The notes: generated by a model not told the origin, from the letters alone. Shown: positions 1 to 8,275, counted from the stretch's first letter. The stretch: 16,391 nt of DNA from Chloroflexota bacterium (GCA_005240105.1 SBAT01000129.1:1-16391), one strand, 5' to 3'. Numbers and translations: made by a program.

Positions 1-2025
1 GATAATAAGGTGACGGAAAATCAAACTCTGCAGGTAATTTCTACGGCAATTGCCGGCGGGCAAAGAATATCATCTCAAACGGGCACGCTGGTTGTTAGCT
101 TCCCGCAAGGCTTTCCAGCAAATCCGGCATCTCAATCAGGAGACTCAACTCCACTTACATTTAATAGCGTCAAATCAATTATGAATGCTGTTCAATTCAC
201 TAATCCTGATGCCAATTCGCCAAGTGCAAATACAGCCGACGAATCTAATACGTGGAACGGTGGCTCAAAAGGTGTCTGGCTGGAAGCAAACGGCAGTCAT
301 TTCCCAGCATCCGGCTCTCTCAATAAACATCCATTTAAGGGCATAAACGGACGTGACTTTGACAATCCAAGCACAGCATTAGCATTTATGGTTTATGACT
401 GGCTCAGAAGTATGCAGTTGCGCCCTAATGCGAAGTCCGTCGTTAATGCTCTTAGTTTCGATCTAAGATCTTATGTCGGCGCAAGCGCGCAGCCCAAATC
501 ATTTCCTGTCAGTCAAAGCATTCCGCTTATTGAGCCGGTCTATGCACAGTCTAGTGGCGAGCCAGGAATATTGACCGCGCTATTACGTCTCAATGACGGA
601 TTGGGCGACCCGCGAGATCTAACACGTTGGGATCAAGATGCAGCTGCGTACTCAAGACAAGAAGTAAGGATGTGGGGTTATTTGCCCGCTGATTCAGTGT
701 TGCCTGCCGGAGCATCAGTAGCCTTAGTTACAAACGGCGATGTCACAACAACGGACGGCAATCCGGTAAAAGACCTGACTGATTTTCAAAATGCAATTCT
801 AGTCACCAACAACTACGCCTACGAGACAAATATTGCCGTCACCGTCGCCTTGGCTAGACTTGCCAATCAACATTTGCATACCAATATCAGTCTGCAACAC
901 CCGGAAGACATAACAGAGGCAGACAAGAAAAAATTGAATGGACCGGAAGGAGCAAAACTGGAGCAATTCATAAGCAAGAACTACCCAGGCTTAGATAATG
1001 CCTGGCGCAATGCTTCCTATTGCATGCAGGTAACAGAAGGAATTAAGAACAACCTAAAATCCTTGACCGGAGGCGGGGTGAAGAAGGTCAACAATTCTCA
1101 CTACATCGTCATGGGCACAGATTTTTATCCGGCTTCAAAGCAGGCCAATGAAGGGCAAATCTTAGCCAACAAAGCACCGACCGGACAGGAAAATATTGCA
1201 CCAGTTCGAGATTGGTGTGCACCAATGACAAGACAGGCCGACGGCAGTTATCACAGTCAACTAGTCTTCTACAAGCGCACAGAGTCTCCAGTCATTGGAC
1301 AAAGATATAGTCATCCAGGATGGTTTCCGCCGGCTCTAGCTCAAGGAGCTATTCCAGCAAACAACATGCTCAAGTTCATGTTCCACTTAGGCGATCCAAA
1401 CACACCGCAAGCTTCAGTTGTATTTCTGCATCCTAGCCCCAACTCGCCCTTTGCTGATGTGCCCACCGGCAATAAGCAAACCGAATATCAGTGCACACAA
1501 GCAATTAAGTTGCCGTCAACTTCAAATCCTAACGTCAAGGTTACCTGGCAAGTGCGCGCTCGCGACCAACACAGCAATCACTATCCAGGACAATCCAACC
1601 CAACAGGACCACCAGATCCTAATTCTGCAGCAAAACATTTTACCGACTTCCCCGGAGCTAAAAGCCTTGTTAACGCTCCTCACATGCACCTATTACCAGC
1701 TGCATTTGCCGCTCCCTCCTACAACGATCAATGGTGTGCACCGGACAACCAGCAAGGCTGCCAGGCACTGGTATCAGAATGGTCCGTCACATGTCCGGTG
1801 GTGGAAAACCCACCACCTGGTGAAACTCCTGATCCCAAGCCAGATCCACAACCAAAACCCAAACCACCGGTATGGTCGCCGCCACCGCCACCACCATGCT
1901 GGGCCACATCATATTTTAGAGTCGAGCCGCCATTTGCCGTACCAGGCACGATCTGGGCTCTGCTCTACACTTCATGTCGTTACTACAACGGCTGCGGTCA
2001 ACTAATCAATGCTACTCATTCGTAA
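1..2025 (+). CDS. TadG-like surface/pilus-assembly protein, copy 1 (5'-truncated by window edge)
   Basis: The reading frame is open from base 1 and ends at TAA 2023-2025. A GTG at 10 could be read as a start, but the sequence aligns from its first codons with the middle (about residue 300 onward) of the next gene. The true N-terminus, with its membrane anchor, therefore almost certainly lies left of the window. Shared blocks with copy 2 include TLQV, GTLxVSFPQGFP, TTWNGGSKGVW, FMVYDWLRSM, DPRDLTRW, LDNAWRNA and MGTDFYPA. The protein ends in a proline-rich stretch (WSPPPPPPCW), then a conserved Cys-containing tail (SCRYYNGCGQLINATHS). It has nine Cys in the visible part. The long extracytoplasmic part matches no enzyme family I recognise. 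By homology to copy 2 it is an exported or membrane-anchored TadE/TadG-type protein. Only 24 bases separate it from copy 2, which suggests one transcript. Confidence 0.8.
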   Translation, partial: DNKVTENQTLQVISTAIAGGQRISSQTGTLVVSFPQGFPANPASQSGDSTPLTFNSVKSIMNAVQFTNPDANSPSANTADESNTWNGGSKGVWLEANGSHFPASGSLNKHPFKGINGRDFDNPSTALAFMVYDWLRSMQLRPNAKSVVNALSFDLRSYVGASAQPKSFPVSQSIPLIEPVYAQSSGEPGILTALLRLNDGLGDPRDLTRWDQDAAAYSRQEVRMWGYLPADSVLPAGASVALVTNGDVTTTDGNPVKDLTDFQNAILVTNNYAYETNIAVTVALARLANQHLHTNISLQHPEDITEADKKKLNGPEGAKLEQFISKNYPGLDNAWRNASYCMQVTEGIKNNLKSLTGGGVKKVNNSHYIVMGTDFYPASKQANEGQILANKAPTGQENIAPVRDWCAPMTRQADGSYHSQLVFYKRTESPVIGQRYSHPGWFPPALAQGAIPANNMLKFMFHLGDPNTPQASVVFLHPSPNSPFADVPTGNKQTEYQCTQAIKLPSTSNPNVKVTWQVRARDQHSNHYPGQSNPTGPPDPNSAAKHFTDFPGAKSLVNAPHMHLLPAAFAAPSYNDQWCAPDNQQGCQALVSEWSVTCPVVENPPPGETPDPKPDPQPKPKPPVWSPPPPPPCWATSYFRVEPPFAVPGTIWALLYTSCRYYNGCGQLINATHS

Positions 2026-2049
2026 ATAAACATTCAAGAGGACGTCAAT

Positions 2050-4959
2050 TTGCAAGCTCATTTCAGAAATTCATCCAAAGGTAATACACTGATCATGCTT
2101 ATATCGATGATCCTCTTTGTGGGCTTCATGATTGGCATGGTCGTGATGATCTACAACCAATTTCTAGGCGCACATAAGGAAGCCACAACCGCCATTGACG
2201 CAGCCGCCCTGCAAGCGGCAAAGGACATGTCCCTTATCACCGTCGATGGCCCGTTAGGCAAAATTGCTCTTGTCGATAATCCGGCACCAACTGCCAATAA
2301 ATATCCAGTAATTGGTGTCAACACTCTGGTTGCCACTCTGCGTCTTGACGCACTAATTGCCAATCAGCTGGGCAACAAAAACATGTTGTATCTCGTCCAT
2401 CAAGACTCCATACGCGCAATTGATGCCATCAATGATCTGACAAGACGAATTCACCTTTCCCGTAAAGGACAAGGCGGCGCATTTGATCGTGAAGGCGCGC
2501 CTGTTAACATGAAGACAAATGCTCAGAATGCCTACAATAACAACGCCATAAAATTAGCCAACAAAGCCAGCGGCGACAGTGCAACTGCTATCACCATGGA
2601 AGTTGGCTCTTTGACAGTCGATTCCAGCACGGGACAAACAAATATCCCCACACCCAACCAACCTGGCTCTGGTGCGGTAGATAACGACATCAACGGGTCC
2701 AACTCCTACGTATCCAATGGAATACGATTTTACCGCCCGAATGCTAATGTGCCGATACCGGGCTTAAATGGATCAAGCATACGTTTGGTATCATTATCGG
2801 ATTCAGTGTCTCTAGCCGATAGAGCCTATTTTTCCCAACTTACAGAAGGTGCTGGTGCCGGCGACTTGGCTACAGCAATGTCTAAATTGCCCACTTGCGT
2901 GCAGGTGAGTGCCGGTGAACAAGTAAAAGGACTGGCCACTCCAAAAGGAACCAACACCAAGCAAACACTGCAAGTACAAGCTACAGCGACTGCCGGTGGA
3001 CAACGAGTCACAGCGGCCACAGGTACACTGGCAGTTAGTTTTCCGCAGGGGTTTCCCGGCAATCCGACAGCGGCAGCCGGTGACTCTACGCCACTCTCAT
3101 TTAATTCCGTCAAGTCAATCATGAATGCTGTGCAATATTCTGATCCTCAGGCTAATACGCCAGCTGTTAGCTCCAGTGACGAAACAACAACCTGGAATGG
3201 TGGCTCGAAAGGAGTCTGGTTTAAGGCCAACGGCAGCAATTTTCCAGCATCTGGAACCCTGGACAAGCTAAATTTCAAAGGACTTCCCGGGCGCGACATT
3301 GACAATCCCAGCGTCTCAATGTCTTTCATGGTCTATGACTGGTTGCGCAGCATGGGACTCAGACCGAATGCCAAATCAGTTGTTGATGCTCTTAGTTTTG
3401 ACTTGAAGACCTATGTAAATTCAAGTGGACAACCAAAATCATTTCCCATAACCCGGGGCAGCTGTTTTCTCGAACCTGTATACGCTCAGCAACAACAACT
3501 GCCTGGAATTTTAACTGCCCTTATGGTCCTCAATGACGGCTCAGGTGATCCCCGTGATCTAACTCGCTGGGCTCAAGATCCCTCTGCTTATTCCCGTCAA
3601 GAAGTAAGAATGTGGGGTTATATACCGGCCGATCCAGTATTACCGACTGGTGCATCGTTAGCGCTGATCACTCCAGATGGTGATGTAACAACAACAGACG
3701 GCAATCCAGTCAAGGATCTGACTGACTTTGAAAAATCTCTTGTGACAACCAACAGTTTTGCCTTTGACACAAATCTTGCCGTTGTACAGTCCCTAGCCAA
3801 ACTGTGCAACCAACACTTGCACACAAATATCAATATTGAGCATCCGGAGTTGATGTCGGAATCCGACAAGACCAAATTGCAAGGGCAAGAAGGTATTGCC
3901 TTTGCCAAGAAAATAGCCGAGGAATACCCTGGACTAGATAATGCCTGGCGTAATGCAGCATATTGCATGCAGGTAACGGACTCTATTCAGAAAAATCTAA
4001 AAACTCTAACAGGCGGTGGTGTGAGAAAAGTAAGCTCAAGCCATTTCGTCGTTATGGGCACGGACTTCTATCCGGCTATGCGCGCCGCTACTGAATCTGA
4101 AATCCTCTCTAATGCAGCACCGACAGGACAAGACTCAAAAGCACCAACGCGCAACTGGTGCGCGCCAATGACAAAAGGAGCCGATGGCAACTTTGTAAGC
4201 CAATTGGTTTTCTACAAACGAACCGACGCTCCAGTTATCGGCAAGCGAGACGGTCATCCAGGTTGGATTCAGCCGGCACTTGCGCAAGGCTCTATTCCAG
4301 CTAACAATATGCTTAAGTTTATGTTTCACTTGGGAGATCCAAATACTCCACAAGCTTCAGTTGTGTACTTGCACCCAAGTCCTAATTCACCATTTACCAA
4401 TGTACCAACAGGCAATAAGCAAGCAGAATACCAATGCACACAAGCTATTAAAGTACCATCTACTTCAGATCCAAACGTGCAGGTTATCTGGCAGGTAAGA
4501 GCCAGAGACCAGCATTGCAATCACTACGAGCAATCAGGAGATGAAGATACCGGCGCTCCCAATCCTAATTCTGCCGCCAAGCACTTCACTGCTTATCAAA
4601 AACCAGGACATGCACCGCCTGGATTTTCCATAATTCCACCTGCTATGGCTGCACCAAATTTCAACGATCAGTGGTGTTCACCGGATAACACACAGGGATG
4701 CCAGGCACTGGCAGCCGAGTGGGCAGCTACCTGTCCCGTTATTCAAAACCCCCCAATGCCGGAGACGAAAAATCCACCAGCACAACCACCCTACTATCCA
4801 CCACCATGGTCACCTCCGCCGCCTCCACCTTGCTGGACGACCGTGCACTTCCGCATTGAGCCGCCATGGGCTGCTCCTGGAACAATCTATGCTCTGCTCT
4901 ACGTATCCTGCCGTTATTACAACGGTTGTGGACAACTAATTAACGCCACGCATAGTTAA
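2050..4959 (+). CDS. TadG-like (Flp pilus TadE/G-type) large surface protein, copy 2
   Basis: A 969-residue protein starting at TTG 2050, chosen because AAGAGGA (2036-2042) sits 7 bases upstream. The N-terminus is classic TadE/TadG: a short basic head, a GNTLI entry and one transmembrane helix at about residues 13-35. It is followed by ATTAIDAAALQAAKDMS, which matches the DAAALAAA signature of pseudopilin-like TadG proteins. In the family these are anchored by the N-terminal helix, with the bulk outside the membrane, and act with the tight-adherence (Flp) pilus. The rest is far longer than usual TadG and is of unknown fold. It carries a Pro-rich segment (PYYPPPWSPPPPPPCW) and a Cys-rich tail. 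The last two-thirds is paralogous to the preceding gene. No tad ATPase, secretin or prepilin gene is in the window, so the link to a pilus is inference; a role as a surface adhesin or stalk protein is equally possible. Confidence 0.78.
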   Translation: MQAHFRNSSKGNTLIMLISMILFVGFMIGMVVMIYNQFLGAHKEATTAIDAAALQAAKDMSLITVDGPLGKIALVDNPAPTANKYPVIGVNTLVATLRLDALIANQLGNKNMLYLVHQDSIRAIDAINDLTRRIHLSRKGQGGAFDREGAPVNMKTNAQNAYNNNAIKLANKASGDSATAITMEVGSLTVDSSTGQTNIPTPNQPGSGAVDNDINGSNSYVSNGIRFYRPNANVPIPGLNGSSIRLVSLSDSVSLADRAYFSQLTEGAGAGDLATAMSKLPTCVQVSAGEQVKGLATPKGTNTKQTLQVQATATAGGQRVTAATGTLAVSFPQGFPGNPTAAAGDSTPLSFNSVKSIMNAVQYSDPQANTPAVSSSDETTTWNGGSKGVWFKANGSNFPASGTLDKLNFKGLPGRDIDNPSVSMSFMVYDWLRSMGLRPNAKSVVDALSFDLKTYVNSSGQPKSFPITRGSCFLEPVYAQQQQLPGILTALMVLNDGSGDPRDLTRWAQDPSAYSRQEVRMWGYIPADPVLPTGASLALITPDGDVTTTDGNPVKDLTDFEKSLVTTNSFAFDTNLAVVQSLAKLCNQHLHTNINIEHPELMSESDKTKLQGQEGIAFAKKIAEEYPGLDNAWRNAAYCMQVTDSIQKNLKTLTGGGVRKVSSSHFVVMGTDFYPAMRAATESEILSNAAPTGQDSKAPTRNWCAPMTKGADGNFVSQLVFYKRTDAPVIGKRDGHPGWIQPALAQGSIPANNMLKFMFHLGDPNTPQASVVYLHPSPNSPFTNVPTGNKQAEYQCTQAIKVPSTSDPNVQVIWQVRARDQHCNHYEQSGDEDTGAPNPNSAAKHFTAYQKPGHAPPGFSIIPPAMAAPNFNDQWCSPDNTQGCQALAAEWAATCPVIQNPPMPETKNPPAQPPYYPPPWSPPPPPPCWTTVHFRIEPPWAAPGTIYALLYVSCRYYNGCGQLINATHS

Positions 4960-5004
4960 ATAGGGGCTTCATTTAACGCTTCGCTTCTGGTTGTCGGAGA
5001 AAAC

Positions 5005-5041
5005 AAAACACGTTGACGTGTAAATCATGTCAATGTGTTTT
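5005..5041 (+). terminator. Strong hairpin, probable (bidirectional) terminator after the TadG-like pair
   Basis: The left arm at 5005-5020 (AAAACACGTTGACGTG) pairs with the right arm at 5026-5041 (CATGTCAATGTGTTTT) around a TAAAT loop. This gives a 16-pair stem with two G-U wobbles. The A-run on one side and the T-rich run (TTTTAATTT) on the other resemble a Rho-independent terminator that could work in either direction. It lies between the end of the TadG-like gene and the Shine-Dalgarno site of the M23 gene. It also argues against an M23 start at ATG 5027, which would lie inside the right arm. Confidence 0.6.
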
Positions 5042-5058
5042 AATTTGCCAAGTAACTT

Positions 5059-5065
5059 AGAGGAG
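5059..5065 (+). promoter_or_regulatory. Ribosome binding site deciding the M23 gene start
   Basis: AGAGGAG lies 6 bases upstream of ATG 5072. The upstream in-frame ATG at 5027 has no such site and sits inside a hairpin arm, so 5072 is preferred. The resulting protein begins directly with a signal peptide. Confidence 0.7.
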
Positions 5066-5071
5066 TCATCC

Positions 5072-6235
5072 ATGTTTGCAAGGTTATTTGCGGTATTTTC
5101 GGCAGCTTCGCTTTTAGCGTCATGGCTTCCTGTTGAGGCGGAGGTTAACCCGGCCACCGAGGCAGCAAACTGGACTCCTGTATTAATGAAAAGTGTTGAG
5201 CCGCCCAGACCGTTTACCGGTGTAGATGGCGTGAAAAACCTTGTTTACGAAGTAGTGCTCACCAACTATGGTCGCAAACCAGTCAAAGTAATTTCCTTTG
5301 AAGCGCTGGACAAAGACAGCGTCCTTTTAAGTCTGACAAAGAAAAAATTAGCAGACAATCTAACCGAAGTTGGAAAAACTGACTCAGCTGACACTATGTT
5401 GCAACCAGGAGAAGTGGGTATTGTCTGGATGAACATCTCTTTGCCGGAAAATTATAAAGTCCCGGAGAGTATCAGCCATAAACTCATCTACAGAGAAGTT
5501 CCCGGCAATGAAGACGCGGCAGATTTTGGTGCCGTGACGGCAATAGATCTAAAAGAACCAATTCATATAGGACCGCCACTTCAGGGCAGCAACTGGATAG
5601 CGAACAATTGTTATGACGGCATTCCTCACAGAAGGGCATTGTTCCCGGTGAGCAATGGCTTGTACAGTTCGCAACGCTACGCCATCGACTGGACAAAACT
5701 TGACGATCAACGACGCGCTCTCACGGGCAATCCAACTAAGGTTGAAAGCTATCCTGCATATGGGCAGCCGATTCTTGCTGTTGCCGATGGCACCATATTA
5801 GGTGTCATTGATAAATTTCTCGATCAAGTACCTGGAATTGCCTCCAAAGACAAGTTCTATCCAGGCGGCAACACCATAATCATGTCCTTGCCTGAAGGTG
5901 CTTATGCTTTCTACGCTCATATAAAGCCGGGCACCATAACAGTTAAGGAAGGCGACAAGGTCAAACGAGGGCAAGTGCTTGGGTATGTAGGCAATGTGGG
6001 AAATTCATCTGAACCACACTTACATTTCCACGTCACCGACAAACCGACAATATTTGCCGCCAATAGCGTCCCTTACGCTATCGATAACTTTGAGGTCGTA
6101 GCCAAAATTGACGAGCACAAATTCGATTCTGAAAAACTTAGAAAAGTGCCTGTAACCATAGACAAACCAGCCTATGTCGGCAAACATCAAGGACAGATGC
6201 CCAAGGAAGGCTCAATAATTACATTTAGCAATTAA
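5072..6235 (+). CDS. Secreted M23 (LytM/peptidoglycan endopeptidase-type) protein
   Basis: A 387-residue protein. The signal peptide (MFARLFAVFSAASLLASW, cleavage near VEA-EV) is followed by a region of about 150 residues resembling a beta-rich domain (LVYEVVLTNYGRKPVKV). A C-terminal M23 domain spans roughly residues 180-350. Visible M23 landmarks are YGQPILAVADG, YAFYAHIKPG (His283), V-KEGDKVKRGQVLG-VGNVGNSSEPHLHFHV (His316, His318) and AID (Asp206). M23 enzymes are zinc metallopeptidases that cut peptidoglycan cross-bridges in the envelope. The first zinc ligand of the usual HxGxD motif is absent: the motif reads R-Y-A-I-D (Arg202). From memory, this QR(F/Y)AIDW form with an upstream HRRA (His186) is typical of one M23 subfamily. 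Whether His186 substitutes as a ligand, or the protein is a non-catalytic LytM activator, cannot be decided here. Confidence 0.85.
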   Translation: MFARLFAVFSAASLLASWLPVEAEVNPATEAANWTPVLMKSVEPPRPFTGVDGVKNLVYEVVLTNYGRKPVKVISFEALDKDSVLLSLTKKKLADNLTEVGKTDSADTMLQPGEVGIVWMNISLPENYKVPESISHKLIYREVPGNEDAADFGAVTAIDLKEPIHIGPPLQGSNWIANNCYDGIPHRRALFPVSNGLYSSQRYAIDWTKLDDQRRALTGNPTKVESYPAYGQPILAVADGTILGVIDKFLDQVPGIASKDKFYPGGNTIIMSLPEGAYAFYAHIKPGTITVKEGDKVKRGQVLGYVGNVGNSSEPHLHFHVTDKPTIFAANSVPYAIDNFEVVAKIDEHKFDSEKLRKVPVTIDKPAYVGKHQGQMPKEGSIITFSN

Positions 6236-6286
6236 CTAACTCAAAAGGCAGTTAATACTGAGTAACATGCTCGCAGTCAGCCCAGC

Positions 6287-7828
6287 CTAGTTACCGGCAG
6301 AATGTGCCGCTAGCCACCCCACTATTATGTCCACAAGCACAGGATTGAACTGTCCTGCTTCAAAAATCAGATGTTCACCACTTCCAAGAAGGACGAGGTT
6401 TTTGTCATCCGTTCCGAGTGTACGGAACAGCTTAATCGTGCTATCAGCTTTGACCAATTGATCGCGATCGCCCTGTGTTACTAAAGCTGGTCTTTTCATG
6501 TCGGCAGCAATGCGGAGATTGTCTTTCATAAATCGATCAAAGGCAATAAGTTGTGTCGGAGCCATTTTGAATCTGGCGAAACGATCTGCTTCCCAATCAC
6601 TGCGTAGATGCTCCTTCTCGCTGACGCGATCAATGATGTCTGAGGATACATCGTAGTCCTTGTTGCGGTTCATGAGAAAATGCCATACGAACCTGCCCGT
6701 AGTCTCAGCCGCATTGTAACGGTCAGCCGACGGAACTGAAGATATGACACCATCCACAATGTCTGGGTATCGGGCTGCGGTGTGCAACACAATGGCGCCG
6801 CCCATGGATTCGCCTAGTAGAAAGACCGGCACTCCAGGATTCATTTTACGAGTGAACCGTGCAACCGCTACCAGGTCATGAATAGCGCCTTCTATATCTA
6901 CATCGTCCTTTCCGCTCACTGACGACCACGCACCAAAACCACGCACATCCATTGCAATGACATTAACCCCCTGTGCGGTCATCGCTACACCAAAGTCCTG
7001 GTAGTGACCACTGTGCAAACCCAGACCGTGGACACATAATAGGATCGCCTTTGGCTTACCCTTGGCTTTCCACAATCTTGCAGGTACACGCTGCGGACCA
7101 GCTTCAATGATATTCCAAATATCTGTGGGAATGGCCTCCGGACTTCCTTCTGCTTCTTCCTGGAGTTCCTTTCTGAAGGAAAGCATAGCTTTTTCGAAGA
7201 AGAAATCTCGCTTCTCGGTATCACCTTTCGAAAGATATGCGTCAGACAATGCCAACTGTGCCCATCCGATCAAGAGGCGATCCTTGAGTTTGAAACACAG
7301 GTCCAATTCTCGGTTTAGCAAGGGGATAATTTTGTCCGGTTCTGTATCATGCGACAGCGACGTGCAGAGTTGCTGGAGAATACGCAGTTCGAATCGGGCG
7401 TTGGTTTCTTCTTTGGGCAGGATGTCGAATGCCTGTTGATAGTATGCCTTGGCTTGAGATTTATTCCGCAAGGAGACTGAGGTTGTGCCCAAATGCTGAA
7501 GAAGGGCAGCTTTTTCCAGAGGGTCTGATGGTGGACAACTCTTCTCAATTTCCATGAGCGTTGCCTTTGCCTTTTTGTATTGCTCCATTGAGTATTCGAG
7601 TCCGGCGATCTTTAGCAGAAGGCTCCTGCGCTCATTCGGTTTAGTACTGCTAGACAGGTGTTTGCGCAGGGAATGTGCCGATGCATCCAACTCAGGTGTG
7701 TAAATATCCCGCACTTGAATGGGCGGGTTTGGTCCGCTGTCCGCGATGCTTGCAGGACTAACAAACCAAATTGTAAGCACCAGTAGCGTGATGCTCATCC
7801 AATGACTTCCCCTGACTTTTGCGCACAC
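6287..7828 (-). CDS. Exported TPR-containing alpha/beta hydrolase (S33 / monoacylglycerol lipase-like)
   Basis: A 513-residue protein from GTG 7828. An in-frame ATG at 7798 has a better Shine-Dalgarno (AGGGGA, 7808-7813, 9 bases away) but would leave a signal peptide without positive charge, so the start is open. The N-terminus is hydrophobic (ITLLVLTIWFVSPASIADS), indicating export. Residues about 49-206 form four helix-pair, TPR-like repeats (for example AALLQHLG..AKAYYQQAFDILP). Residues about 240-510 form an alpha/beta hydrolase of the Hydrolase_4 type: oxyanion segment HGLGLHSGHY, nucleophile GESMGG (Ser341), acid GDRD (Asp456) and GEH (His486), so the triad looks complete. The family hydrolyses esters such as monoacylglycerols or lysophospholipids; the substrate here is unknown. 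It converges on the M23 gene with a 51-base gap, in which I see no clear terminator. Confidence 0.82.
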   Translation of the reverse strand: MCAKVRGSHWMSITLLVLTIWFVSPASIADSGPNPPIQVRDIYTPELDASAHSLRKHLSSSTKPNERRSLLLKIAGLEYSMEQYKKAKATLMEIEKSCPPSDPLEKAALLQHLGTTSVSLRNKSQAKAYYQQAFDILPKEETNARFELRILQQLCTSLSHDTEPDKIIPLLNRELDLCFKLKDRLLIGWAQLALSDAYLSKGDTEKRDFFFEKAMLSFRKELQEEAEGSPEAIPTDIWNIIEAGPQRVPARLWKAKGKPKAILLCVHGLGLHSGHYQDFGVAMTAQGVNVIAMDVRGFGAWSSVSGKDDVDIEGAIHDLVAVARFTRKMNPGVPVFLLGESMGGAIVLHTAARYPDIVDGVISSVPSADRYNAAETTGRFVWHFLMNRNKDYDVSSDIIDRVSEKEHLRSDWEADRFARFKMAPTQLIAFDRFMKDNLRIAADMKRPALVTQGDRDQLVKADSTIKLFRTLGTDDKNLVLLGSGEHLIFEAGQFNPVLVDIIVGWLAAHSAGN

Positions 7829-7854
7829 GGAAGTTATTTATCCTCAATAAAAAT

Positions 7855-7927
7855 TGGGCAGTGCGGGATTCGAACCCACGACCCCCACTATGTCAAAGTG
7901 GTGCGCTACCAACTGCGCCAACTGCCC
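7855..7927 (-). tRNA. tRNA-Val (anticodon GAC)
   Basis: A 73-base cloverleaf on the minus strand. The acceptor arm GGGCAGT/ACTGCCC is perfectly paired and the D-stem is GCGC/GCGC. The anticodon stem CCACT/AGTGG holds loop TTGACAT (anticodon GAC), and the T-arm is GTGGG-TTCGAAT-CCCGC. The discriminator is A and CCA is not encoded. It reads GUC and GUU codons. It ends 27 bases before the hydrolase gene, in the same orientation, so it may lie in that gene's leader. Confidence 0.96.
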
Positions 7928-8146
7928 TTATTTATAGCTCCGGTTCCGGCTACGCATTATGAATAACGCTTCGCCTACACCTGCGCTTGCCGTCCGGCAA
8001 CCCGGCTTCGCTACGCTGCGACCCGCTCATCGCGGCTCTTGCTTCGCTTCATGCGGACGCTTCCGCATACGGCTTCCGCTTATTCTAACGCGTCTGGGGG
8101 ATTTTGGATCCCTGGGACGCCATCAGCGCTTGACAAGGGGGAAATT
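7928..8146. repeat. GC-rich spacer between the tRNAs with several hairpins
   Basis: The spacer is 219 bases with no convincing gene. It is richer in G and C than its surroundings and full of short GCTTC/GCGG words. Three inverted repeats can be read. TTGCCG-TC-CGGCAA is at 7987-8000. ATGCGGA-CGCT-TCCGCAT is at 8051-8068. A two-part stem is at 8090-8120: GCGTC/GACGC outside, a TGG/TGG internal loop, then GGGAT/ATCCC around TTTGG. These could be a REP-like palindromic repeat, RNA processing signals in a tRNA-Cys to tRNA-Val transcript, or a remnant of an inserted element. I cannot tell which from one copy. Confidence 0.45.
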
Positions 8147-8218
<72 letters not shown>

Positions 8219-8245
8219 GTATGCCCCTTACAAGCACTATGAGCA

Positions 8246-8275
8246 ATCCTATTAGGTAGGCCATTTGTTTGTCAA
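8246..8275 (-). promoter_or_regulatory. Candidate sigma-70-type promoter of tRNA-Cys
   Basis: On the minus strand a perfect -35 box TTGACA (8270-8275) is followed after 18 bases by TAGGAT (8246-8251, four of six matches to TATAAT). Transcription would start roughly 20 bases before the mature tRNA-Cys 5' end. It lies in the intergenic region with the divergent dppB gene. Confidence 0.45.

Noticed and set aside
1860..1905. Possible collagen-like or repeat domain at the proline run
   Set aside because: It is a short polyproline hinge (PPPPPP) followed by a conserved Cys tail; no Gly-x-y periodicity.
1418..2005. 195-codon open frame inside the first TadG-like gene
   Set aside because: It lies wholly within a frame that is conserved with a paralogue, and its own translation shows no conserved features.
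7062..7439. 125-codon open frame on the plus strand opposite the hydrolase gene
   Set aside because: It is antisense to well-defined TPR and hydrolase codons and has no independent support.
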